This document shows positions 39,616-47,381 of a stretch of DNA of 64,000 bases, one piece after another. How positions within the stretch are numbered: position 1 is the first letter of the stretch; each line of letters opens with the position of its first letter. The position numbers and the translations under genes are program-made. The notes below the pieces were generated by a model, which was not told the origin of the DNA, made no database searches, and saw only the letters and a program-made list of their open reading frames with translations. Source of the stretch: CALBZE01 sp036381255 (GTDB lineage: Bacteria > Gemmatimonadota > Gemmatimonadetes > Longimicrobiales > RSA9); NCBI GenBank assembly GCA_036381255.1, contig DASVDG010000124.1, forward strand, positions 62,001 to 126,000, read 5' to 3'.

Positions 39616-42039
39616 TCAGTCCTTCGGCGGGCGGCGCTGGAGCTGGCTGACCCAGCGGAGCAGCGGCCGCACCGAGATCACACCGCCCTCGCCGTCGCTG
39701 GTGGTGTACGCGTACTGGTAGTACCCGTAGCGGTTGTAGTACCGTCCCTCGCGCCGCGCGCTGGCGTCGTTGAGGACGGCGCCGAGGATCGAGACGCGGG
39801 CGTTGTTGAGCTGGTCCATGGCGAGGTTGAGGCCCTCGCGTTCGGTCTTCCCGGCGCGCACGACGATCAGGACGCCGTCGGCGATGCGGCCGACGACGGC
39901 GGCATCGGTGACCATGTTGAGCGGCGGCGAATCGATGATGATGGCGTCGTACTCCTTCTCGAGCCGTTCGAGGAGCGCGCTCATGCGGCTGGAGCCGAGC
40001 AGCTCCGCCGGGTTGGGCGGGAGCGTCCCGGTGCTGAGGAACTCGAGGGTGGAGTTCTCACCGGCCTGGACCTTCCGGACGGCGTTTTCGAGGGAGACGG
40101 CGCCCATCAGCACGTCCGAGAGGCCGGGGTCGCGGGGCGTATCGAACACCATGTTCAGCACGCCGCGCCGCATGTCGGCGTCGATGAGGAGGACGCGGCG
40201 GTCCTGGAGCGCGAGGGTGACCGCGAGGTTGGCGGCGCTGGTCGTCTTGCCGTCGCCCGGCGTGGGGCTGGTGACGACGAGCGTGCGCGGCATTGCGTCC
40301 GGCCGGGCGAAGGTGATGTTCGTGCGCAGGCTGCGGTACGCCTCCGAGACCGGGTTCTGCGGGTCGTAGCCGGTGATGAGGCGAGTGTTGTGGCCGATCT
40401 CGTCGCCCGCGACGGCCGCGGCGAGGTGGGCGCGACGGATGCGCGGGATCAGGCCGAGGACCGGCACGCCGGTGACGGCCTGGATGTCGTCGCGCGTGTT
40501 GACGGTGTCGTCGAGGCGCTCGCGGGTGTACGCGCCGCCGATGCCGAGGATGAGCCCGAAGAACACGGCGAGCGCGACGTTGAGCATCGGGCGCGGGCGG
40601 ACGGGCTCGCGGCCCGGGAGCGCGCCGTCGACGACGCGGACGCTGGCGTCCTCGACGGCCTCGGCGATCTCCGCCTCCTTCAGCCGGGTCTGGAGCAGCG
40701 TATAGATCTGCTCGAGCACGTTGGTCTGGCGCTCGAGGCGCGCGTACTGCGTTTCCTTGGCCGGGATCCGTTCCAGCTCTACGCCGATGCGGTCGAGCGT
40801 CTCGTCGAGCGAGGCGACCTGGTTCGTGAGCCCCTGGAGGTAGGTCGTGGCCAGGACGCGGAGCTGCTCCTCGAGCTGGTGGATGCGATCGGTCAGGACC
40901 TGGACGTCCGGGTCCTTCGCGGTGCGCCGGTTGAGGAGCAGGGCCCGCTGGTTCTCCAGCTCGGTCAGCGCGTCGAGCAGGTCCGTGGCCGAGTTGTTCC
41001 GGAACAGCGTCGGGAACGCGATGAGGCGGCGGTACGGCGAGGGGCCGGACGGGTCCTCGTGGGCGGTGGCGCGGATGTCGGCGAGGAGGCCGGCGAGTGC
41101 GGCGCGCTCGGCGGCGGTCGCGTTGCGCTCGGCCTCGAAGTCCGCCAGGTGGTCGACGCGGGCCCTGGCCTCCGCGTCGAGGCTGACGACGAGCTCGCCT
41201 TCGCGGAACGCCTGGAGCGCGTTCTCGGCCGCGACGAGCTGGATCGCGATGGTGTCGATCTGGCTGCGCAGGAACTCGACGGTGCTGCGCGCCGCCGTCT
41301 TCTGGACGGCGGTGCGCTGGCGGATGAAGTGCCGCGCGATCGCGTCGGTCACCGCGCGGACGAGGAACGGGTCCGGTCCCTCGAAGGCGATCGTGACGAT
41401 GCTGGCCTCGCGGTTCGGGCGCTCGACCTCGAGGATGCCGCGCAGCCCGGAGACGGCGGCGTCGAAACGCTGGACCTCGAGGACGATCTCGTCGTGCTCG
41501 AGCGCTTCGGGCCGGAGCGAAAACCGGACGCCGGGGAGGAGGACCGCTTCGCCGGGTCGGACGGTGGCGACGTCGCTGCCGGTGGTCTCGTTCTCGATGC
41601 GGAACCGGTCGTCCTCGACGGTGATCCGATACACGGCGGGCAGCGCATCACGCGTGGCGCGGATGCCGGTGACGATCTCCTGGCGCGGGATCTCGGCCGG
41701 CTCGATCAACACCAGATTCAGGTCCAGTGCGTCCACGACCTCTTCGGCCAGCGTCCGGCTGCGCAGGACCTCCATCTCGGTCTCGATCTCGCTGTCGCCG
41801 CGGATGGAGCTGAGCAGGCCGGCGGCGGGCATCCCGTCGGTGCGGCGGTCCTCGATGCGGAGCGAGGTGACCGAGCGGTAGATCGGCGTGCTGAGCGACG
41901 TGATGAGCGCACTCACGGCGACGGTGAACGCGAGCGCGGCGAAGACGAGCCCGCGGTTGCGCCGGAGGAGGTGCCAGTAGCCGAGAAGATCGACCCTCTC
42001 CTCTTTGCCGCCCGTCTGGTGAACCGTCGTGTCGTCCAT
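39616..42039 (-). CDS. Polysaccharide chain-length determinant and tyrosine autokinase (Wzc-like)
   Basis: An 807-residue inner-membrane protein. The Wzz domain begins at about residue 15, with a first membrane helix in GLVFAALAFTVAVSALITSL, a long periplasmic coiled-coil region (about residues 250-510) and a second helix near PMLNVALAVFFGLILGIGG. The cytoplasmic kinase has Walker A SPTPGDGKTTSAANLA, Walker A' VLLIDADMRR and IIIDSPPLNMV. The C-terminal tail has a tyrosine cluster, RYYNRYGYYQYAYTT, typical of BY-kinase autophosphorylation. It regulates chain length and export with Wza, encoded 7 nt upstream. The start ATG is at 42039. Confidence 0.95.
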   Translation of the reverse strand: MDDTTVHQTGGKEERVDLLGYWHLLRRNRGLVFAALAFTVAVSALITSLSTPIYRSVTSLRIEDRRTDGMPAAGLLSSIRGDSEIETEMEVLRSRTLAEEVVDALDLNLVLIEPAEIPRQEIVTGIRATRDALPAVYRITVEDDRFRIENETTGSDVATVRPGEAVLLPGVRFSLRPEALEHDEIVLEVQRFDAAVSGLRGILEVERPNREASIVTIAFEGPDPFLVRAVTDAIARHFIRQRTAVQKTAARSTVEFLRSQIDTIAIQLVAAENALQAFREGELVVSLDAEARARVDHLADFEAERNATAAERAALAGLLADIRATAHEDPSGPSPYRRLIAFPTLFRNNSATDLLDALTELENQRALLLNRRTAKDPDVQVLTDRIHQLEEQLRVLATTYLQGLTNQVASLDETLDRIGVELERIPAKETQYARLERQTNVLEQIYTLLQTRLKEAEIAEAVEDASVRVVDGALPGREPVRPRPMLNVALAVFFGLILGIGGAYTRERLDDTVNTRDDIQAVTGVPVLGLIPRIRRAHLAAAVAGDEIGHNTRLITGYDPQNPVSEAYRSLRTNITFARPDAMPRTLVVTSPTPGDGKTTSAANLAVTLALQDRRVLLIDADMRRGVLNMVFDTPRDPGLSDVLMGAVSLENAVRKVQAGENSTLEFLSTGTLPPNPAELLGSSRMSALLERLEKEYDAIIIDSPPLNMVTDAAVVGRIADGVLIVVRAGKTEREGLNLAMDQLNNARVSILGAVLNDASARREGRYYNRYGYYQYAYTTSDGEGGVISVRPLLRWVSQLQRRPPKD

Positions 42040-42046
42040 CGGCGCC

Positions 42047-42736
42047 TCACCGGACGAACAGTGCGATGAAAAGGGTGACGCTCGTCGAGATGAGCGTTGC
42101 GATCCCGCTGTTCCGCATGAGCCAGCTGCGCTGCGGGACGTAGATGTGATCACCGGAGCGGATGGCCGTGTCGCCGATCCGCGTGCGCGGGTTGAACTCG
42201 ATCGGCACCTTCCGGCCGTCGCGGTAGACCTCGATCTTCTCGGGGTTGCCCGATTCCGTGACTCCACCGGCCATGGCGATCAGCTCGGCGAGCGTCGTGG
42301 TCGGGTCGACCGCGTAGATGTTGGGCGAGTTGACCGCGCCGAGGACGTTGACACGCCGCAGCAGGACGACATCGATCGACGGGTTGCGCAGGTACTCGCG
42401 ATAGGCGCGGATGAGCTGCGCCTCGAGGGCATCGGGCGACTGCCGCGTGACGTTGCGCGGCCCGATCTTGGGGAAGACCACGACGCCGTCCTCGTCGACC
42501 GCGAAATCGCCGGACAGGTCCGGCTCCCTCCAGATGTTGAGGCGTACGACGTCGCCGGGCTGGAGGAGCACTTCGCGCGGGGCGCCGTCGCCGGGCGCCG
42601 GCTGCTGTGCCGGTGCGCGGCCGGGGATCGCGAGCATCGCGGCGGCGAGCGCGGCGAGGACGGCGCGGCGGACGCGGTCGCGCGGGGGCCGGGCATCGAT
42701 TGGGAGATCGGGCGACTGCGTGCCCGATGGATTCAT
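42047..42736 (-). CDS. Polysaccharide export outer-membrane protein (Wza-like)
   Basis: A 229-residue protein. A signal peptide (RRAVLAALAAAMLAIPGRAPAQ) is followed by the Poly_export domain (LLQPGDVVRLNIWREPDLSGDFAVDEDGVVVFPKIG) and an SLBB region (NVLGAVNSPNIYAVDPTTTLAELIAMAGGVTESGNPEKIEVYRDGRKV). A C-terminal helix (GIATLISTSVTLFIALFVR) would be the outer-membrane helix. It is smaller than E. coli Wza. The ATG at 42736 is chosen from the signal-peptide layout and because the sigma-54 start lies near 42795; the ATG at 42742 is equally possible and the in-frame ATG at 42790 leaves almost no leader. It is the first gene of the wza-wzc operon. Confidence 0.88.
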   Translation of the reverse strand: MNPSGTQSPDLPIDARPPRDRVRRAVLAALAAAMLAIPGRAPAQQPAPGDGAPREVLLQPGDVVRLNIWREPDLSGDFAVDEDGVVVFPKIGPRNVTRQSPDALEAQLIRAYREYLRNPSIDVVLLRRVNVLGAVNSPNIYAVDPTTTLAELIAMAGGVTESGNPEKIEVYRDGRKVPIEFNPRTRIGDTAIRSGDHIYVPQRSWLMRNSGIATLISTSVTLFIALFVR

Positions 42737-42805
42737 GGCCATGGTGTCCCGTGCTGCAAGGTGATCGAAAATCAACCATTCGGTCCTCACTCGGAGCCCG
42801 GGTTA

Positions 42806-42821
42806 TGCAAGATCAGAGCCC
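42806..42821 (-). promoter_or_regulatory. Sigma-54 (-24/-12) promoter of wza-wzc
   Basis: On the minus strand: GGGCTCTGATCTTGCA, with GG and GC 10 nt apart and a perfect CTTGCA -12 part. The expected start is near 42795, about 55-60 nt before the likely wza start. Confidence 0.65.
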
Positions 42822-42851
42822 ATTGTGGACCGGCCGCGGCCGGCGGCTGCC

Positions 42852-42867
42852 GGGCGCAGGAATTGCA
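42852..42867 (+). promoter_or_regulatory. Sigma-54 (-24/-12) promoter, divergent from wza
   Basis: GGGCGCAGGAATTGCA, with GG and GC 10 nt apart and a perfect TTGCA. The expected start is near 42879, about 88 nt before the small membrane-protein gene at 42967. Confidence 0.65.
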
Positions 42868-42966
42868 TGCCGTCGGTCCGTCCTCCCGTCCCGGGCGTCG
42901 GGTGGGGAGGGCGGGCGCCGGGCCCGGCGGCCCGGAGCGGAGCACGTGGAGCGGCAGGAGGCAGCG

Positions 42967-43194
42967 GTGAGCATCTGGGGGATCCTGCTCGTTTTCGCCG
43001 GCGTCGTGCTGGCGGTGAACGTGCTGGTCGTGGCGGTGTGCACGGTCGCGGCGCGCAGCGACGTGGCGATGGACCGCCTGACGGACCAGCTCCTGGGCGA
43101 GCAGGGGACGGAGGACGGGGAGGCGGCGGGCCGGGAGGAAGGGTCGGAGCGGGTGCGCCGATCGGTCGCGCACTCACCGCGGAACGGGGTCTGA
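42967..43194 (+). CDS. Small single-pass membrane protein of unknown function
   Basis: A 75-residue protein with one hydrophobic helix (IWGILLVFAGVVLAVNVLVVAVCTVAA) at the N-terminus and a charged, Glu- and Arg-rich tail. No family is recognised. The GTG at 42967 has GCAGGAGG about 5 nt upstream. It is divergent from wza, and the site at 42852 suggests the same sigma-54 control. It could be an accessory of the export machinery; that is only inference from position. The deacetylase gene is convergent downstream. Confidence 0.6.
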   Translation: MSIWGILLVFAGVVLAVNVLVVAVCTVAARSDVAMDRLTDQLLGEQGTEDGEAAGREEGSERVRRSVAHSPRNGV

Positions 43195-43261
43195 GCCCGG
43201 CGGGGGCCGGGCCGCGGGCCCGCATCGCGCCGGGGACGGCGAGTGCAAGCGACGCCGGCCG

Positions 43262-44059
43262 TCAGCCGCGCGGCATCCACGAGGCGAGCCAGCGGGCGAA
43301 GGTCTCGCCGTCGACGTCGCGTGGCCAGAGGCGCGGAAGGCGCCACGGATCGTGGCGCGGCCGGGCCGCGTCGAACACGCTGCCGCACGCGCGCTCGAAT
43401 CCGGCTTCCCGCACCGCGGCGACGGTCGCGCGCGCGGCGGAGCCGTGGGGGTACGAGAAGCTCGTCACGCGGCGTCCGGTCAGCGCTTCGAGGGTGTCAC
43501 GGCTGCCGCGGATCTCCCGGCGCTGCGCGTCCCGCGGGATCTCGGCGAGGCGCGGGTGCGTGACGGAGTGTGCGCCGATCTCGACGAGCCCGGAGGCGGC
43601 GAGCCGTTGGAGCTCCGCGGGTGTGAGCGCGCGGCGGGTGGGCGGCGCTGCCGGCCCGCCGCCGGGTTGCCGGAGCCGGGCCTGCGCATCCCACCGGAAT
43701 TCCTGCCCGAGGAACCCCGTCGTCACGAACGCCGTCGCGGGGACATCGAACCGTTCGAGTCGCGGCAGCGCCGCGTGCAGGCAGTCGGCGTAGCCGTCGT
43801 CGAAGGTGATGGCGACGGCGCGCTCCGGCAGTGCGCCGTCGCGGAGCGCGCGGGCGAGGCCGGCGAGGCTTACGGGTCGGGCGTGAGCGGCCAGGACCTC
43901 GAGGTGCTCCTCGAAGCGGGCCGGCGCGACGCAGAGGGCGTGGGGGTCGTCGTCCGGCGCGGAGATGCTGTGGTAGCCGAGGATCACCGCGCCGGGGGAG
44001 CGGCGCGCGCGGCTTCGCCGCAGCCACATGCGGGCGCGGCGCACGCCCGGCGGCCTCAC
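43262..44059 (-). CDS. Polysaccharide deacetylase (NodB-homology family)
   Basis: About 265 residues. The CE4 motifs are present in order: AVAITFDDGYADCLHAALP (motif 1, catalytic and metal Asp), GAHSVTHPRLAEI (motif 2, H-S-x-x-H), and SFSYPHGSAA (motif 3). These enzymes remove acetyl groups from N-acetylated sugars of EPS or peptidoglycan. No signal peptide is obvious, though a basic start followed by SPGAVILGYHSIS may be an N-terminal strand. The GTG at 44059 overlaps the methyltransferase TGA as GTGA; the ATG at 44029 is the alternative. Co-transcribed with the methyltransferase upstream. Confidence 0.87.
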   Translation of the reverse strand: MRPPGVRRARMWLRRSRARRSPGAVILGYHSISAPDDDPHALCVAPARFEEHLEVLAAHARPVSLAGLARALRDGALPERAVAITFDDGYADCLHAALPRLERFDVPATAFVTTGFLGQEFRWDAQARLRQPGGGPAAPPTRRALTPAELQRLAASGLVEIGAHSVTHPRLAEIPRDAQRREIRGSRDTLEALTGRRVTSFSYPHGSAARATVAAVREAGFERACGSVFDAARPRHDPWRLPRLWPRDVDGETFARWLASWMPRG

Positions 44060-44805
44060 GACCGGGGCTCCGCCTTGCGCGCGCGGACCGTGATCACCAC
44101 CTCGAAGTCGGGGTCGACGTGGTCCAGCTCGCGGGGGCGGAGCTCCTCGGCGGCCAGGCCGTGCAGGAACGCGGATGCCACCAGCACGTTGCCGTGGGCG
44201 GCCACGCGCACCTCGCCGCCGAAGAACGCCTCCTGGAACAGCCGGTGCGCCGACGCGGTCGTGAAGCTCCAGTAGTAGCCCCACCGGTCCATGTCGTGCC
44301 GGCTGATCTTGCTGATCCCGGGGACCGTGACCAGCGCCACGCCGCCGGGCCGCAGGATCCGGTGGATCGTGCGTGCCGCCGCGGCGACGTCGTAGATGCA
44401 CTGGAGCGTCTGCGTGATGATGGCGCAGTCGAACGCGTCGGAGTCGAGCCCCGCGCCGTCGGCCAGGTCGGCGACGATCGTGGTGCCGGGTCCGGCCTCG
44501 GCGACGTGCAGCACGTCCCGGTGCGTGACGCGGGCGCCGCCGAACGCGCGGGTGTACGTGTCGGCGCCGATCTCGAGGACGCGGCCGCGGATGTCGGCGG
44601 CGTGCGCGGCCAGGAACCGTTCGATGTAGTAGCGGTCGATCGGGCGTCCGCGGCTGAATCCCCAGTCGGGGCAGACCGGGCGGACCCGGCGCAGGCTGCC
44701 GAATCGGACGAAGCCGACGGGCGGCCGGCGGGTCCAGCGCCGCGCGCTGCGGCGAAGCCGCCCCGGGACGACCGACCGCACCCACTCGCGTAGCGCGTTT
44801 TCCAC
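44056..44805 (-). CDS. Class I SAM-dependent methyltransferase
   Basis: A 249-residue methyltransferase. RGRVLEIGADTYTRAFGGARV forms motif I; IVADLADGAG, then SDAFDCAIITQTLQCIYDVAAAARTIHRILRPGGVALVTVPG (motifs IV-VI) follow. The RPIDRYYIERFL start is typical of methyltransferases adjacent to glycosyltransferases and deacetylases in EPS loci, where it may methylate a sugar or uronic acid. The GTG at 44805 has a GGAGGG ribosome-binding site 7 nt upstream. A sigma-54 element lies 70 nt upstream. Confidence 0.83.
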   Translation of the reverse strand: MENALREWVRSVVPGRLRRSARRWTRRPPVGFVRFGSLRRVRPVCPDWGFSRGRPIDRYYIERFLAAHAADIRGRVLEIGADTYTRAFGGARVTHRDVLHVAEAGPGTTIVADLADGAGLDSDAFDCAIITQTLQCIYDVAAAARTIHRILRPGGVALVTVPGISKISRHDMDRWGYYWSFTTASAHRLFQEAFFGGEVRVAAHGNVLVASAFLHGLAAEELRPRELDHVDPDFEVVITVRARKAEPRS

Positions 44806-44873
44806 GTTCGCACCCTCCGGATCGACCGGACCATGCCGCGCGGGTCGGCCCGCGTTCGCGACGCGGTAGCCAA

Positions 44874-44889
44874 TGCAAGGAGGGCGCCG
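44874..44889 (-). promoter_or_regulatory. Sigma-54 (-24/-12) promoter of the methyltransferase-deacetylase pair
   Basis: On the minus strand: CGGCGCCCTCCTTGCA, with GG and GC 10 nt apart and a perfect TTGCA. The expected start is near 44864, about 60 nt before the GTG at 44805. Confidence 0.6.
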
Positions 44890-44909
44890 GCGCGTCGGAG
44901 CGACGCCGC

Positions 44910-44938
44910 TTGAAGTCCACCGCACGCCGCGGTATCCT
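44910..44938 (+). promoter_or_regulatory. Sigma-70-type promoter of prmA
   Basis: TTGAAG (44910-44915) and TATCCT (44933-44938) with 17-nt spacing. It points away from the EPS locus and towards prmA, so the divergent region marks the locus boundary. Confidence 0.55.
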
Positions 44939-44983
44939 TCCCCGCTGGCGGTGGAGATGACGTTCCCCAGAGGGTACGGGTCG

Positions 44984-45880
44984 ATGGCTCCGGAGCGATG
45001 GCTGGTCCTGACGGTACGCGTGCCCACCGAGGAGGCGGGCGCGGCGCTCGCGGAGGGGCTGATCGCGCTCGGCGGGACCGCCGTCGAGGAGGAGCACGAC
45101 CGGCTGACTACGTACCTCCCCGCGCCGGACGACGCGGAGCGGTTTGTGGCCGAGGCGCGGGAGCGGCTCCAGGCGCTCGCACCCGGCCGGGAGCTCGAGC
45201 TGTCCTGGCGGTGGCGCGCCGACGAGGACTGGGCCCTGACGTGGCGCCGGGGGCTCCGTCCGCGGCGCGTCGGCAGGCGGCTGATCATCGCGCCGACGTG
45301 GACCGAGCCGGAGGCCGGCCCCGGCGACATCGTCGTCCGGATCGATCCGCAGATGGCGTTCGGCACCGGCGAGCACGCGTCGACCCGCGGCGTGCTCCGG
45401 CTGCTCGAGGCGGCGGTCCGGGCAGGCGACCGTGTGCTCGACGTGGGCACCGGCTCCGGCGTGCTGGCGATCGCCGCGGTGAAGTTGGGCGCCGGCGCGG
45501 TGCTCGCGGTCGAGAGCGATCCGAGCGCCGTGGTCAACGCACGCGAGAACCTGGACCGCAACGGCGTGGCCGGGCAGGTCGCGCTGGAAGAGGGCGTCGT
45601 CGACGCCGCGTTCCTCGACGCGCTCGGCGCGGGCCGCTTCGACCTGATCGTTGCGAACATCCTGAGCGGCGTGCTGATCCCGCTCCTGCCGGCGTTCCGC
45701 CGCTCGCTCGGCGACCGCGCCGGCGCCGCGCCCGGCCGCGTGATCCTCGGCGGGATCCTCACCCGGGAGGCGGACCGCGTCCTCGCGGCGGCGGCCCGCG
45801 CCGACCTCGACGCGGCCGCGACGGACGTGGAGGGCGAATGGTGGTCCGTCCTCCTCCGGACCCGCGGCGCGGCCGGCTAG
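44984..45880 (+). CDS. prmA: Ribosomal protein L11 methyltransferase
   Basis: A 298-residue cytoplasmic enzyme that methylates ribosomal protein L11. The N-terminal domain starts with WLVLTVRVPTEEAGAAL. The MTase core holds IDPQMAFGTGEHASTRGVLRLLE, VLDVGTGSGVLAIAAVKLGA, and IVANILSGVLIPLLP in the expected order. Of the in-frame starts at 44957 and 44984 the second gives the family-typical MxxxWLxLTV start. The stop codon shares CTAG with the convergent gene. Confidence 0.92.
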   Translation: MAPERWLVLTVRVPTEEAGAALAEGLIALGGTAVEEEHDRLTTYLPAPDDAERFVAEARERLQALAPGRELELSWRWRADEDWALTWRRGLRPRRVGRRLIIAPTWTEPEAGPGDIVVRIDPQMAFGTGEHASTRGVLRLLEAAVRAGDRVLDVGTGSGVLAIAAVKLGAGAVLAVESDPSAVVNARENLDRNGVAGQVALEEGVVDAAFLDALGAGRFDLIVANILSGVLIPLLPAFRRSLGDRAGAAPGRVILGGILTREADRVLAAAARADLDAAATDVEGEWWSVLLRTRGAAG

Positions 45881-46380
45881 TCCGCCGCGTCGGCGACGCG
45901 GGCCGCGGCGGCGCGCAGCTCGTCGACCCGGACCATCGCCTCCGCGACCGGCGCGTGGTCGGCCGGGTCCGCGCCGATAGCCGACCACAGCGCGACCAGC
46001 GAGGCATCCGCGGACCGCAGCACCGGCGCGACGCCCGGGCCGGCGTCCGCCGCCGGGCCCGGGGCGCCGCCCGCCGCGACGGCGCCGCCGTCGCGCAGCA
46101 ACACGCGCGGCTCGGCCACGACGCCGACCCGGTACAGCGCGTCGAGGTACGACCGACGCTCGTCGTCGGGCCACGGCGCGGCGTCCCAGGGGAGTGGCGG
46201 CGATTCGATCAGCGCGAAGCGCTCCGGTGAGCGCCGGAGCCGATCGTGCAACTGGCCGTACGTCCCCGCCGATGGCCCCGCCTCGGCGACGAGTGCGCGG
46301 TGCAGGCGGGAGAGCGGGACCGTGAGCGCGGCATCGGCGCGGAGCACCTCACGGGCGCACCGTTCGACCGGGTCGTGCAT
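45877..46380 (-). CDS. Uncharacterised 167-residue protein
   Basis: A 167-residue alpha-helical protein with no family I recognise; there is no signal peptide or membrane segment. MHDPVERCAREVLRADAALTVPLSRLHRALVAEAG suggests a winged-helix-like start but no residues mark a function. Ala-rich codon use matches the neighbours, and an AGGAGAG ribosome-binding site lies 7 nt before the ATG, so it is probably real. It is divergent from the HIT gene and convergent with prmA, sharing the CTAG stop. Confidence 0.6.
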   Translation of the reverse strand: MHDPVERCAREVLRADAALTVPLSRLHRALVAEAGPSAGTYGQLHDRLRRSPERFALIESPPLPWDAAPWPDDERRSYLDALYRVGVVAEPRVLLRDGGAVAAGGAPGPAADAGPGVAPVLRSADASLVALWSAIGADPADHAPVAEAMVRVDELRAAAARVADAAD

Positions 46381-46505
46381 GGAGGCTCTCCTGTTCGAAG
46401 GGGGGAGCGAAGATGCGCGCGTGCCGCGGGGCGACGCCATGGCGGCCCGGGACGTCGGGGACGGCGCCGGCGGGCGCCGCGGAACCACGAGAAGGGAGGA
46501 GCGGG

Positions 46506-46853
46506 ATGGCTCAGGACTGCATCTTCTGCGGGATCGCGGCCGGCGAGGTGCCGGCGAAGATCGTGCGCGAGGACGACGACACGGTCGCGTTCCGGGACAT
46601 CGATCCGAAGGCGCCGACGCACGTGCTGATCGTTCCGAGGCGGCACATCCCGTCGGTGAACGCGCTGGGCGCGGCGGACGCGGAGGTGGTCGGCCGCCTC
46701 TTCCTGGCGGCGAAGGAGATCGCGCGGGACGAGGGGGTCGCGGAGGACGGGTACCGTCTGGTCATGAACACGGGTCCGGGCGCGGGCCAGTCCGTGGACC
46801 ACATCCATCTGCACCTGCTCGGGGGCCGGGCGCTGGACTGGCCGCCGGGCTGA
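46506..46853 (+). CDS. HIT-family nucleotide hydrolase (HinT-like)
   Basis: A 115-residue protein. CIFCGIAAGEVPAKIVREDD and HVLIVPRRHI lead to the histidine triad SVDHIHLHLLGG (H-x-H-x-H) used for nucleotidyl hydrolysis. The length equals that of HinT-type adenosine 5'-phosphoramidases. A strong GGGAGGAG precedes the ATG at 46506. yqeY-like gene follows 43 nt downstream. Confidence 0.93.
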   Translation: MAQDCIFCGIAAGEVPAKIVREDDDTVAFRDIDPKAPTHVLIVPRRHIPSVNALGAADAEVVGRLFLAAKEIARDEGVAEDGYRLVMNTGPGAGQSVDHIHLHLLGGRALDWPPG

Positions 46854-46896
46854 GACGAGGCCGCGCGCGGCGTGGCCGGAGAGAGGGGGGAGAGGC

Positions 46897-47340
46897 ATGG
46901 CGGAATCGTTGAAGGAGCGGCTGCGGAGCGATCTGAACACGGCGCGCCGCAACCGGGACAAGCTGTCGACGATGGTGCTGACGACGACGCTCTCGGAGGT
47001 GCGGAACCGGGAGATCGACGTGGGGCACGAGCTGTCGGACGACGAGGTCATCGAGGTCGTCTCGAGCGCGATCAAGCGGCGGCGCGAGTCTGCGGAGCAG
47101 ATGCGCGCGGGCGGTCGGACGGAGCTGGCGGAGAAGGAGGAGCGGGAGTCTGAGATCCTGCGGACGTATCTCCCGGCGCAGTTGTCCGAGGCGGAGGTGC
47201 GGGAGATGATCCGGGAGGTGGTGGCGCAGGGCGCCGACAGCATCGGCGCGGTGATGGGCCGGATCGCGCCGCGGATCAAGGGCCGGTTCGAGGGGCGGGA
47301 GGCGAACCGACTCGCCCGGGAGGAGCTGGGGACGGCGTGA
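46897..47340 (+). CDS. GatB/YqeY-domain protein
   Basis: A 147-residue protein of the YqeY family: SLKERLRSDLNTARRNRDK, TMVLTTTLSEVRNREID and YLPAQLSEAEVREMIREVVAQ match. The family shares the C-terminal domain of the amidotransferase GatB but its function as a single protein is not settled. GGGGAGAGGC precedes the ATG. The gene lies between HIT and mutS2, a common bacterial neighbourhood. Confidence 0.9.
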   Translation: MAESLKERLRSDLNTARRNRDKLSTMVLTTTLSEVRNREIDVGHELSDDEVIEVVSSAIKRRRESAEQMRAGGRTELAEKEERESEILRTYLPAQLSEAEVREMIREVVAQGADSIGAVMGRIAPRIKGRFEGREANRLAREELGTA

Positions 47341-47381
47341 TGGCCGGGCTCGCCGGCGGTGTTCGGGGGTAATCCAGAGGC

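Noticed and set aside
37003..42069. 1688-codon plus-strand frame
   Set aside because: Antisense to the beta-helix gene and wzc-wza, with no domains; compositional shadow.
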